From: Omphalotus guepiniiformis
Taxonomy: Eukaryota > Basidiomycota > Agaricomycetes > Agaricales > Omphalotaceae
Direction: 5' to 3'
Assembly (NCBI GenBank): GCA_028554645.1
Contig: JAQOOI010000080.1
Location: forward strand, 1,302,001 to 1,366,000
Length of the DNA: 64,000 nt
Within the stretch, counting starts at the first letter, position 1, and every line of letters starts with the position of its first letter. Positions 1 through 11,665 of the stretch are shown one piece after another. The notes beneath the pieces are model-generated. The model was not told the origin of the DNA, searched no databases, and saw nothing but the letters and a program-made list of their open reading frames with translations. The translations under genes and the position numbers were made by a program.

Positions 1-460
1 ACGCTTCTCGGTGTTCCTTCCCGGCCGAATTTTGAATACGTGGGGTCAAGGCTCGGAAGCACACCGTTGTTGGGACGTTGTTGATGTTCAACGTCGAACT
101 TCGATCAGAATTCAGTTTTGGCTAGTTGTCACTGGGTGGGATGATGAGGAAAACTCCGTTATGGGCTCCTCATATCAGTGGCCAGTTAGCCCAGCCCGGA
201 GCTGGATACGCCGTCATCTCTCGTGTGTGCCTTGTGTTCTGTTGGACACTAGCACGCTATGATTTAGTCTTTTCACGTTCCTTTTCTGCACTCATCGTTA
301 TCTATGGGCACATTGTTGCCGCACTCTTTGTGTCATACCCGCCTGTTTACTATACCATTTACATCTTTCTTACTCCTTCACACTAATTTCCTTGTCTCGA
401 TCTTGTTACTGTAACCTGTCATTCGTTTGACTAACGTTCTTTCTTTTTTCTGATTTACAG

Positions 461-1742
461 TGCTTGCAAGGATTGCATCACGAGGCTCCTGGACAAGAGC
501 GAGCGTACCCGGTTAGGCAGCCGTAGTGGTGCCAGCGAGGTCAAGCAGCACAGGTGGTTTGCGAAAGTGAACTGGGGTTTACTACGAAACGGGAAACCTC
601 CGGTGAGTCACCCTGATGATATTTCGTGTTCTGTCTATCTTTTGTTTTGTTGTTTCTCTTCTGTTCATTTTCACGGGACTTCTCTGCTGCTAACCGCGAA
701 TGACTCCCGTTTCCGCCCTCTGGCAAAAAGAGGATCTTGATCTGGACCCTTTTCTTCTCGTTATTGCTTTTATTTCCTTCACTCGCGTCGGGATGAACTT
801 CTGTTCCTTCGCTTGTGGTTTCAAAATTGTCTGAGCTTTAGCGACAATTGACTGGGTTCCGCGGAGGATATATGCAGCTGATTTTTTTTTTTTTTGGAGC
901 TGCAATCCCTGCCTGCCGTTGGGAGAGGACGTTAGGATTTCTACGTCGTCCTAACGGATAACACCTTTTTTATACTTGTTTGACATTTCTATGATTTCAT
1001 TTCGTCTTGATTGTTCTCCATTTCATTGCTGTTTCCATTCTTTGATCGACCTCGAGGCGCAGCCATAGCGCGTATGCGCGTATGCCCTGATGATCGCCAT
1101 GTTTTCTGGCGTGGTTTATTTCTACCGTGTTTCCAGCTGGGTGGCTGATGCTGGGACTGGTTGACGTGTTTGATGATGCTTGTGTTGCTTTCTTTTTAAT
1201 CTTGTCGACGAGGATACATTTTCTCCGTGTTCATTCATTCTCCATTACCGTCATTTTGTGTCTTTTTTATTTTTCCGTACCTTCGAGTTAGGCGATAGGT
1301 AGATCTGGAACTCGGGGAGTTCTAGATCTTGCCCTGTCGATTACTCTTGACCTTATGGGGAGAGGGACTTTGGGAAGCCACATAAGTGCTCTATGCTACG
1401 GGCTACAGAGTACATATGTAGGTTGGCAGCAGATCTATGATTGTTTTTTTCTCGGATTTTATCGGTGTTGATCTCGTTTGTTTTGATCTGGAGACAGAAA
1501 ACTATTTACTGACAAAGAATTTGTTGCAGATCATCCCCTCATCGTCAAATGGGGTGGAAGCAGTGAACTTCCGACACCTGAAGGAATCACATTCGCTACA
1601 CCTGGAGGAAGAAGAAAGAAAGCAAGGAGGAGGAGAAAGAAAAGGAGATGAGAGAGGAACAAGAGCAGGGGGAGAAGTTGTGGAGAAGGACCTGTTTGGG
1701 GCGTTTTCGAGTGTTACGTTGCATCATGACGGGGAGACATGA
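461..1742 (+). CDS. AGC protein kinase, Nrc2/Fpk1-like (C-terminal part, 5' end outside window)
   Basis: Two exons are readable: 461-602 and 1530-1742. The first encodes the end of the catalytic domain, with the motif KSERTRLGSRSGASEV that is characteristic of the fungal Nrc2/Kin82/Fpk1 branch of AGC kinases, then WGLLRNGKPP. The second continues in frame with IIPSSSNGVEAVNF and ends with a hydrophobic-motif-like tail, FSSVTLHHDG, just before the stop. In yeast this branch phosphorylates lipid flippases and controls plasma-membrane asymmetry; that role is inferred here from family. The remaining catalytic domain must lie before base 1. I could not assign an exon in bases 1-460, so the upstream intron also seems long. 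The 70 residues between IIPSSSNGVEAVNF and FSSVTLHH are charged and low complexity. Family call is firm; substrate is not known. Confidence 0.85.
603..1529 (+). other. 927-nt intron in the kinase gene
   Basis: The donor is GTGAGT at 603 and the acceptor TTGCAG ends at 1529. Coding sense runs directly from GKPP to IIPSSSNG across it, as in homologues, so nothing is missing. Other introns in the window are mostly 48-66 nt. The interior is T-rich, with poly-T near 880-895, and has no long ORF that I trust. Confidence 0.7.
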
Positions 1743-1987
1743 TTATTGATAGAGTATACATGGATTTCATAGGCATCAGAAGCCCATTTGACCTCGGCGC
1801 CTCGGTGTGGGATAATTTTCCGAAAAAGGAAGTGATCTGAGATCCGGAGGAGATCAGAGATTGTGTGATCTTGAATATCTGAAAAGGGAAATTACGTACA
1901 TCCGGACGAGAATGCTTTCTCCACCGTCGAATCCGCGCAAAAAAGTTTTTATATGATCCCCCCAGTCGATGCACCAGTTGCCCAGCG

Positions 1988-3972
1988 ATGGCTGATCTCT
2001 ATCCTCCCTACACACGACCCTTCCCTCCTCAGCAGGACGACCATGACCATGACCACGACCTCACCACCAAGGACAGTCCTACTCCGAAGAACGAGAGCAA
2101 GCCCCAGGCTACCTTTCTCACAAAGTTGTATGCGTGAGTGTCACCGTGCTGCTCTTTGAATCAGTCTCATGTCTTTCTAGTCTGCTCGAGCGTCCGGAGA
2201 ACCACCACATGATACGCTGGGACCCCCAGGGAGAGCACATCATCGTCGAGCGTCCTGAGCAGCTTGCGCTCCATGTTCTTCCGTCCATCTACCGTCAATC
2301 CAGATTCGCAAGCTTCTCTCGGCAACTAAACGTATGAGCCACACTAAATTCTGCATACGTGTTGTTGCTGACACATGGATTGCAGATATACGGGTTCATG
2401 CGCAAAGTGAATCTGCGCAACGTAGACCCAGCGATTGACGATCCCGACGCGAGTACTTGGTCTCATCCAACACTGAACAGACACTCCCCACCTGAAGTTG
2501 TTGCCAATTTCAAACGTCGCGTGCCGCCGCGCATGCCGAAACCCCGGAAACGCGAAGTGCAAGAGCCGCAGATGATCCCGCCCCCGCGCTCTGCCATCGG
2601 GGTCGGTCCCGGCTCTGTCCCGCTCACTGTTCCATCTATGCCTGGAAAGATCGGTCAGATCGGCAGATCACGTGGCTTCTCTGCGCCAGGCTCCTTCAAT
2701 CCAGCTGGCACTGCAGCCTGGGCCAACAACTACTCTCGGTCTGCCCTGCCGCCTCTCACCGTCCCCTCCGAGCCTCACCATTTAGCTCATGCCGGGTACG
2801 GCAGCCCCGCCGACGAATCTCCGACCACTTCGTATGGTACTTATTCTCAGTATTATCCAGACTCATCCAGTAGCCAGTGGTCTTTCTCTCCGACTGCCTC
2901 TTCGTCTCACAACGGCAGTCTCTCTTCTCTCCTCAATCCACCCAGTAACAGCAGTAATACCAACTCCGTTTATGCTCACAGTTCCCGTCCGACTCCCACC
3001 ATAAATACGTCTGTCCACTCTAGCGGTGGATACAGCTCCCCCTTTTCCTCTATGCCTTTGCATTCATCTGATGGTACTACTCACTCCGCCTCTTCTCTCT
3101 CCCCCGACGGCCACTCTCGTCCTCCTACCGGCTATTCCATGTCTTCTGTCTCTTCCATGTCTTACGATGATTACGGTTCCAATAGTAGACCGGGTTCAAG
3201 CCATAGACAGTTCTCGACCAGTCCCCGACCGCCGAGTTCAAGATCCCCTTATCATGCTACATCCAATTCTTCCTTGAGTATACGTAGAGCTCGGAGACAT
3301 TCTCAAGCAATGAGTCCATACCCGTCTCCGTACGATCATGGTGGCGGTTCGTCTTCTAGTGGTTCTCTTACCGAGCATCAGCGTCCTTCCACCTCTCCTC
3401 AGCCTGACATGCATCATGGTCATCACAATACTCACCATGGCGGTCATCACTCTCACCACTCGGAGCATCCTGGTTCCACTCATATCCTCCCTCGTGTTCG
3501 GAGTATGATCCAGCTTCCCTCTGTAGACACCTCCGCTTCCGGAACATCGCCCTATTCATACAATCCCAACACCCAGGCTGAATTTGCCTACTCGCCACTT
3601 CCCTCGGCTGCCTCGACCTCCAGCGTCTCCGTCCCCTCTTTGGCTAGTGTTCCTTCCTCTTCCTCCATTTCTTCCATGAGTTCAATGCACTCTCATCATT
3701 CTCACCACGATACCTACGGACCCAGTCGCTCGTCTGCTCACGGTGGTCGACCGGGTACTGCAGCTTCGTCAATGAGCGTAGCTAGTGGCTCCTCACAAGC
3801 CAATACTCCACCGATGGATGGCGGCGCGGGAGCTTACGACGTCGGCATAAATAGCGGCGGTGTTGGTGTCAACGATGCAAGCATGGTAAGAGGGTACGAG
3901 CCAGACTTTGGTTTCGTGGCCATGGGAGAGCATGAACACTTACAAGCCGGATACGGTGCTAAGGACATCTAG
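1988..3972 (+). CDS. HSF-type DNA-binding transcription factor
   Basis: Exons 1988-2133, 2181-2331 and 2386-3972 give a 627-residue protein. Residues about 35-145 form an HSF-type winged-helix domain: FLTKLYALLERPENHHMIRW, then the recognition region SRFASFSRQLNIYGFMRKVN. A basic PPRMPKPRKREVQ stretch that may act as a nuclear signal follows. The other 470 residues are Ser/Pro/His-rich low-complexity sequence with His-rich runs near 3410-3480, and look like a disordered activation or repression tail. I see no heptad-repeat trimerisation domain after the DNA-binding domain, so it resembles the Sfl1/Mga1-like HSF branch more than a canonical heat-shock factor. The start is the first ATG in frame with the domain; the N-terminus has a short His/Asp repeat (DHDHDHD). 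Targets are unknown. Confidence 0.88.
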
Positions 3973-4902
3973 ATGATCACTCTCCTTCCTGAAAAAAAAA
4001 ACCCCTCGACTCTCGAAGAAACTAAAATGACCTGCACTCGAATTTTCATGTTTTCTCCTCTGCTTTCGCTGTCCTATTTTTACCCCTCTGTCTTGGACTC
4101 TTTCATTTGTTGCAATATCAATGTGTTTTTTTGTTTTCTCGTGTATCACTGTTGACATCTTGTTGCTCTCCGCAGGTTTCTCGCTCTCTTCATTTACAGC
4201 TTGGTGTTTTCATCGCGACGGACGCTTCGCTTCCCACTTTCCCTTGTATTGGTTCTACTTCGCTCTCTGACTTGGTCTGCAAACGCTCGCGGTCTGTTGC
4301 TTGGCGACGCGGACGATCCTTCATCTTTCCCCGGGATGCCCCTCCATCACGCCCGATAACATATTTACCTCGGCACTTGAACCATGCTTTCTCCATCGTT
4401 TACCCTCTGTACACAGATACCACTCTTGAATAAAGATACGTCATTCTTGACATGGCAGCATCTGACTCGTCCTTGTTCTGTGAAAAAGAAATTTACATCA
4501 TTACGGCGGCCTGAACATTTCAATTGAGTTGAACCAACATACATATGAACCTCTGAAGTAAAATAACATAAGACCTTTTTGGTAAATCAACATTGCCGAG
4601 AAGTCCTCGAATTCTGATCGTCTCGTCGATTGATTAACATCGCGGAATTTGTATATTGTTTTGTACCGGATATGTGCGAAAGCCGCCGCGTCTCCGCATC
4701 GGCTGACCCATGCGTCTTTGTTTTTTTTTTCTTCGCCTTTGTTTCTGATAATTTGAAATTGGATGGACTCAACGGAAGCAAAACCTGTTTTTATGCAAAT
4801 CAACGCTGTCCGATTTACGCAGCTGAGACGGCAAGTACGCTTTGTCCAGAATGAATATGTCATCAATTCGAGTCTCCACTGAGTAGGCTTCTTTCCGTAT
4901 CT

Positions 4903-5175
4903 TTAGGCCCCCGCTCCAAAGGCATTCGAAATATGATCGTCGCGCTCGAGGAGCTTTAATGCGTAGAAACTCAGAAGCACACGAGTCCTTTTTGCAAGCG
5001 GCGGCATGTAAACCTCGTCCTCGAAATCATCGGGAGAATGTGCTAACCGCCGGCCCTGAACCGAGGTCAAGATTTGAAAAATGAGCTTCTTGACTTCTTT
5101 TGCCATGCTATGTAGCTCTATTGCTCTTGCAAGTTGCGTTGATTCTTGAATGAGCGATACATAAGATGGGCTCAA
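4903..5175 (-). CDS. Short ORF, 90 codons, unknown
   Basis: An uninterrupted minus-strand ORF whose product is mildly helical and contains a short basic patch (PPLAKRTRVLL). It could be a terminal exon of a degraded gene or chance. I recognise no domain and found no convincing upstream exon. Confidence 0.2.
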   Translation of the reverse strand: MSPSYVSLIQESTQLARAIELHSMAKEVKKLIFQILTSVQGRRLAHSPDDFEDEVYMPPLAKRTRVLLSFYALKLLERDDHISNAFGAGA

Positions 5176-6780
5176 GTTTTTTAGACCTCGCTGTCTATCT
5201 TGAAACTTTTTCTCTCAGGGAACGACATCAAGTTGGACTCGAGTCTTTTTCTCGTAACTTCAATGTACCTCGCTGTACCCTTTCACACTTGCACCCGTGT
5301 CTTTCAAGCTCTGGCAATTTTGAATTTAGTGACGAGCATCCTGTTCATCAAGGCACATTGTCACAACCCCCCATCTACTGATTCGATGATTCTTTGCAGT
5401 GCGTTATCTCCGGCAAATTCCAATGTCTCTCTGGATCTGGTGGCGTAAACCTTCAACAATTGGCCTTGACGGAATCATCTTACGAGACGAATATGGGGTA
5501 ACTCTTCCGTTCATGCTTTAGAATGGGTCATCTAAAGTAAGTGGTCTCTCCGACAAACATTATGGATATCATGGTTCTTACGAAGTCCTCTTACGAAGTC
5601 AATCAATGGTCAAAATGCTCAACTCCGTGTATAGTATGACGTACCCAATTATCTCTCCCCGCGACTTGCACGGAACCTATACAGTAAACATATCGATGGT
5701 TTCCTGGTGAGTTATCATGTGTACACGGAGGTCTGGATCATCTTCGCGGAGCAGATACCGTTGAATCCACTCGGTGCTTACACCGGTGTATGCGTCACTG
5801 CGACTCGATGTACACATACAGCACTTGCGTTGAGGGGGTCATACAAATGAACCCCTAAAGTTGACGGCTTCGCCTTTCCCTGATGAACGTTTCCGTGTAC
5901 AACAGCAGACAACAGCCAGGGTCATTTTGCTATTCGTAACGGTTTACGGATGACCCATCGGATAGGTCCGTCGAAAGGTAATATTGTCATAGCTGTGCAG
6001 ACTTCACTCAATTCCTAGTACCTACAAACTTTGCAGAAACTTGTCGTCAACAGCAACGGACTTTTGTTCTCTCTGAATTGCAAACTTAGGATTGGGAGAT
6101 ACCTTAACAAGGACGTCTTTCGGATTTTGCTGTATTGAACACGTGAGTACGGCCACTTGACAATGATGATCCATGCATGATGATGCTGTTCAGATACCTA
6201 TCCAGTCAGTGGCTTTATGCATTCTCCTGTGAAACCTAGTTCAAAGCTGATTTCGCAGGAATGTCTCTGATACTGATTGTGATGGATATTTGATCCACAA
6301 CGAGGTCGCCGAATATTGGATATCTTATACTCTCGCATCATATCCATTACGTCTGTGCCCAAACCAGAGCGTCTCGAGAGTTGTACGCTCTATTTCTGGA
6401 TTGTAGAAGGGGTAAGCCGCCCGACGGAGAGAGCTGGAATCATACGCGATGTTCTCCATATGGCATCAGATCAGGCTCGTTGTGACGGATAAATATGATG
6501 TCCCACGAGCTATAATGATCGCTTTAACCCGTATGTCATGTTCACAACTCTCGTATTCTATAGCAGATTTCCACTGAAAACATATATTGACGCAGTACCA
6601 GAAAGTGGACAATTGCTGAGACTTGGGGGCGAAATCAAGATAGATGGATATAACCTTGCTCATCAGATTGGATTCAAGGCTCATGAATCCGGATTTTTGG
6701 GCTCAACTCACGGAGTCACCGGATATTGAGCGCCAACGCATTGGTACCACAATCCAATCAACTCCGTTTCCTTCATTTTT

Positions 6781-7215
6781 GTGCTTGGTAAGTACATAAA
6801 TTTTGAACTGGGAATGCGGAGTGATCCTTTGACCACCTCCGTCGTTGCTATAGCCCCATTGTTTCTGGCATTTCTATTGAGTGCATTTACAGGTGGGACC
6901 GTATTTCATCTATTTCATTCATTGGTTGCATCCAATACGATCTACCACTTATTGCTCTCTACTGCAGTAATTCAATTGTCGGACCTCGCAACATCGTTCA
7001 GAAAACATATGGCTCTCACAAGGAGCAAATCTCTCTATGACCTACCGCCGGTGTATCGACGTACTATAGAATATTCCGATGGACCCGTTGGCGGATACCC
7101 TTGCGTACTTTACCTTTTCCCCGGCTACACACGAGATCCAGTCATGCAAACTGTTCTCATTATACACGTAAGTCATTCAAGTTTACATCATAAAATCATC
7201 CACTCAGGTGAATAA
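6781..7215 (+). pseudogene. Possible relic exon of a membrane protein
   Basis: This open block has a hydrophobic first half (about two membrane-length segments) followed by a soluble-looking segment including SLYDLPPVYRRTIEYSDG and LYLFPGYTRDP. It ends at a GTAAGT donor at 7168. Composition looks coding, but I could not place a start, continue it downstream without stops, or name the family. It may be part of the decayed gene suggested by the donors in this region. Confidence 0.25.
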
Positions 7216-9807
7216 ACGATCAGCGTTTTATCCACAATTGAACGTGCAATAGTGAGCATGACAGACATCCTCCTTTTTATCTTGAAATCACTCACGGTTC
7301 TGCTGATACACGCGATTGAATGTTTACGGTGTATCTGATTGTGGAGGTGATAACTGCCAGTGACACCCACACACCAGATCTTCATATCAGTCAAAGTCCA
7401 ACCATCGTACCTAGCCCACAGCCGTTTGCGGCGTATCTGATTGAACATGTGTCGATTGTGTTCCCAAACAGATATGGCCAACAGCGGCCAAATTTCAGGG
7501 GTCTGGCGTAAGTCTACGTTTGTACCAGCCCATGCGTTTCACTGATGGTTTTTTGAGGGGAGTGCCTATCTTTACAACCTTAGGTGAGAAATTCTTGTTT
7601 GACTGGACCTGTCCCTTTCTTTGCAGTTCTTACTGGGAAGTCACCTTGGTACGAGAAGATTCACACTCATTGCTGGCGCAGAAGAATCTCGCGGCTCCGA
7701 GAGTTGCAAGACCCTTGCACTTGCGCTTCTTTACTGTGGCGTTCCCGCGGCTGCGTTTGATGGGTTTCTTATATTTCACAAGAGCGAACAGCCTGTCGTG
7801 GCGTACAATTGACTCGGCGGGGCTTCTCCTACGTCCCTGGTATAATGCAGGAAGTACTATCTGAAGCCTCTCATGTTTCAATCGACACAGAGATGGGTAT
7901 GGTCAGCCTAGTAACAGGGGCTTGGAGCCTTTCCTGCTGCACAGTGCTTGAAGTGATGGCAGTAAGTCCTGGATGATCCTCAGTGTGATTGTACCGGATA
8001 TCCTTTCTTCCTTCCTGGCCTCCCGCATCGCACAAGTAGCATCTGTGTTCACAAGCTTTGTTCGTCCAATAACATTACATCTCTCGGAACGAGTCTGGGC
8101 GAACCTTCGCAGTAAGTGATCAATGTCATCTCTTATCAAGATGGTGGGTGGGTGGGGTGTTCTGAAGTTGCTTAGGTACATGGAAAAAAGAGGTCAGTGT
8201 AAAATAATCTGCCCGCATATTTACTTTTGAATATACCCTAAAACAGCGTCGTCTGTTACAATGCGCTTGAATGGGTGCACGGAAAGTAGGAGACTCTCAA
8301 GCCCTCCCCATCTCATCTCTCTGAAACTGAGCTGCAGAGTCTGAGATTGCAACAGTGTTCTTTGGCCCGATCAGAGAAGCAAGCCGGATAATGAGACATA
8401 AGAACTCCCTCCAGCCGGGGGTTTCGCTTTCCCCTCCGACATGTGGAACCTTGAGTTACTTGCGCTGTAGGTAGCTAAAGTTGTCTTTCTTGTAATCTAT
8501 TTTCTTTACCTTTCGCTGATCATCGCAATTGTAAGTACGCAGTCGTATGTTGGGATCTGCGCCAGTACTAACAAAGCACTTACGAAAACATTTAACTCTG
8601 GAAGTCTGATAAGTAGAACCCCGATTTAGGACTGTCGCCGTCAGAGATGATAAAAATACATATGTACATGGCTTCTCATGCAGGTTCAGACCTGTACTTT
8701 CTTGTATGTAAATCCTCCTTCCGACTAACCGGCGCGGTAGGCGCTTTGAAATTGCAATCCGCTCTGCACTCGACCCAGCATTTCATTGTATCGGTGCGCA
8801 GTGAATAGCATTAGTTATCTCCCTAAACCATAAATAGTTTGAAACCCCATTCAACTCTACGATTGTCTTTCAGATTCGGGCGAACCATGGGGTAAATATG
8901 ACGCTGCCAACGGGACTCTCGAGCACCGAGTCCAGGCTCAGGGCTACTTAATTCCGATCCTGTCAGTGTATTGAATCCCATCTCATTGACAGGGCTCGGA
9001 AATTCGGAGGAGCGGCGCAAATATTGCCTGCAACGCTAGAGAAAAAAAAAAGTCTCATTGGGCGGTGTAATTATAAGTCACCTGTTAACGCCGTGACCCA
9101 AAAAGCTGCCACAGCTCCGCACGGTGCATCGGCAGAGTACCTGCTATTGGCCCTTCTCCAGAGAAGTTCTGATTTAGGCAGCAAATGTGGATAACGGTGA
9201 AAAGATTACTGGCCATTGGAGATCTTCCGATTGCCAGCCGCCGGTAGAGCGCTTCTACAATTCAATTGTGTCCAATGGATCACTAAATGTAAACAGCAAG
9301 CTGTAAGTAGAACTGGAATGTCCAGCTGAGATATTGCTGTACATGTCATCAGTGTGTGGAAGTAGACCGCTCGATAGCACCGGACGAGATGTAAACTGCA
9401 CTGCTGAAAAGACCCTTTCTACTACTATACACACAATTCAACGTCAATGGAGACAAGATAAGTAAGTCCATATGAAAAAGGCACCAATTGCACCAATCGA
9501 TTTAGTTATTTCATCTAAGTTAATGTATAATGTACATCTTTCACTAGATATACTACGGTAACAGAAGACCCGTAGCAAGTACAAACTTCCGATTCAGAAA
9601 AGCAGGGAAATTTGCAAGTTGTTACAGAAAAAAGTCCTTCCTGCCCCTAACAAGGGAGGGCAGTAGTGAGAAGCTACGTTCAAAAAATTTAGGAGGTAAA
9701 GGATACGAAAAGGTCCGCAAAAGGATGGAGATCGTAAACAAGACGTCAACGGGGAAATAGTGAATGAAGGAAAGGAATAAGAGGCTAAAGAAATCGCCTC
9801 ACAATGG

Positions 9808-11132
9808 TTACAAGTTTCGTCCTTGCCTGTTTGGCTCTACTGACAGTGACATGCGGGATGGCAGTGGCATGGCTTGATGGAGGCGTAATGGAGACTCTGA
9901 CATGGGCAGCTGACCTTGTTCGGCGTCGGCGTTTCCGGCTGGTGAGAGGAAGGCGATAGTCTCCTCGGCTACAGATCCCATGGCTGCTTCGTCGTCGTCG
10001 AGTTGCTCATCGACGGCCTTCCTGGCAACATAGGAGAGGTATATAAATATAGCGACGCATAATGTGATACCAGATATTGTCCACATGCGCGCCACTGTAT
10101 CAGCCCCACTGTCTTCATTTGCTGTCTCTTGCATAGAATCAGCATCGTGTACCACGTGATAATCCTTGAAAGAGTGAATAGAAGCACCAAGACTGGTATG
10201 TATGATGACCTTGAAAAGGGAGAGTGCGGTGCAGAGGGAATAGGTTCGCAACGTAAGAGTTGGGGACGCAGCCAATAGGCAGTTCATGACGTTATATGGA
10301 TATGGAGCGAGGCGGATGAGGAAGAGAAGCTTGGGTCTCTTCTCTATCGCGCGCACGACACGCTTCATCGTGCAAGTGGACGAAAGCCAACGGGAGATAG
10401 AGTCACGAAGAACAGTGCGGGATATTAGGAATACTGTAAGAGCGCCTGAGAGAGCGGCAAAGTAAGAGATAACGGCGCCTGTCCAAGGCCCGAACGTGTA
10501 ACCTGAGAGTATAATGAGGGTAGAGTACAGCGGAATTGGAGCTAGAATGGGCAGGCGATCAGACGCGATGGGGAATTAGATCAAAGATACAACAAACTCA
10601 CGGAATGTAGTCAGAAAAATGAGGAAAAACAGGACGGCCTGACCATATAGTGGATCCTCCTGTAGCCAGCGTGACAGCTCATCGAGACCTATGAACAAGT
10701 CAGAATTCAGAATTAGTACTGTGAAACAAAAAGATGATGCTGACCCGTGAAAACCTCGGACTTGTAAAACGCGATAGCGACGAAAAAACCAAGGCTGGTT
10801 ATAGCGTACAAGATGACAGGTAACCATGGCTTCAGGAGATTAGATATACGCGATGAACAAGGACGAGGGTAGGCTCTAGATATGCGATCCACAGATGGAA
10901 TAAGTAGTGGTGGTGGCCGAGAGGAAAAAGGCGAAGACGGGGCAGAGTAAAGAGGACGCTGTGGGGAAGAAGGACGCTTTGTATCGTTTAAAGAAGGAAT
11001 TTGTTCGAAATGTAAATATCGAAAAGGAGATTGTGAGTGAGAGAAGGACGAGGAAGGATAGGTTGAGAGAGGACTCGCTGGTGAAGAAGAGGATATGAGA
11101 TTAATTGAGGGAGAGCGGGATGAGTTGTCCAT
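9808..11132 (-). CDS. TVP38/TMEM64-family (VTT domain) membrane protein
   Basis: Exons 11132-10745, 10688-10602 and 10541-9808 (minus strand) give about 402 residues. A long Ser/Pro-rich N-terminus is followed by a membrane segment near LPVILYAITSLGFFVAIAFY. The VTT (SNARE-associated Golgi) domain then carries PPIPLYSTLIILSGYTFGPW and, further on, LIRLAPYPYNVMNCLLAASP. A last membrane helix lies at ISGITLCVAIFIYLSYVA, before an acidic cytosolic tail. Family members (Tvp38, TMEM64, VMP1/TMEM41 relatives) act in Golgi/ER membrane traffic or lipid scrambling; the role here is inferred. The ATG at 11132 is chosen because the open frame further upstream begins with GTG, not ATG. It is divergent from the gene at 11226, with only 93 bp between start codons. 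Confidence 0.85.
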
Positions 11133-11225
11133 GGTGGATCCAGTCCAAGAGACGTTGCCTGGCCCGCCTGCTCCACCCAAAAAGTTTACCTTCACATCAC
11201 GTGCTCTGTCTGTAACCTACCCTCC

Positions 11226-11565
11226 ATGTTCCACCTTCGACGTCTCAATACATCTGCGAAACAGAAATCTCCTCATGCCCAGTGGTATTCAGATGTCGTA
11301 CCTGCAATGATCCCCATATTTCTCTTGGGTTCAGCTGTCTATCTCGTATGTACTCTTTCTCTCTCTCTTGTTCTCTTCCTGACTTCACTCTTTCTTTATT
11401 TAGGGCCTACAGCTTGCACAGACGCGTCTATCTCACGAGAAATACATGATTGAAGCAAGAGAGCGGGTCCACCTCTTGGAGACCCAGGTCGAGGCTCTTC
11501 AGCGCGACCGAGAGAAAGATACGGAAATCCCGACTTCACCCCGCTCATCATGGCGCTGGTGGTGA
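11226..11565 (+). CDS. Small single-pass membrane protein with coiled coil, unknown
   Basis: Exons 11226-11345 and 11404-11565 encode 93 residues. The N-terminus (MFHLRRLNTSAKQK) is basic and free of acidic residues, which fits mitochondrial import. One hydrophobic helix (VVPAMIPIFLLGSAVYLGLQ) is followed by a charged coiled-coil-like segment (EARERVHLLETQVEALQRDR). The layout resembles small inner-membrane assembly or respiratory-chain accessory proteins, but I do not recognise the family and give no function. It is divergent from the TVP38-like gene and convergent with the PEX11-like gene, whose stop lies 100 bp downstream. The canonical intron and codon-phase continuity support a real gene. 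Confidence 0.6.
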
Positions 11566-11665
11566 TTTATACCCTGTATCTGTATGTCTTTCAGATAACT
11601 CCCATTATAAAGCAAGTCCCCCACTAAATAAAGGTACCAGATACGTGCGAAGGGGTATATAAGGC

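Larger units (their letters stand above)
3973..9807. other. Gene-poor region with scattered orphan splice donors
   Basis: No confident gene lies in this 5.8 kb. Bases 3973-4450 look like the 3' UTR and terminator area of the HSF gene (T-rich, AATAAA at about 4430). From 5500 to 9470 there are many GTAAGT-type donors (5537, 6787, 7166, 7506, 7967, 8112, 8532, 9303, 9460), far more than expected for spacer, but blocks between them do not join into a protein I recognise. The best coding-like plus-strand blocks are 6781-7170, 7621-7812 and about 7950-8115. A decayed intron-rich gene is the simplest reading. I saw no clear terminal inverted repeats. Confidence 0.4.

Noticed and set aside
2863..3598. 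Several opposite-strand ORFs inside the HSF gene
   Set aside because: They are shadows of the Ser/Pro/His-rich coding sequence, with Arg/Met/Thr-rich products and no start or splice support.
11133..11195. Upstream extension of the TVP38-like protein
   Set aside because: The open frame there begins with GTG, not ATG, and would leave only 30 bp to the divergent gene. The ATG at 11132 is used.
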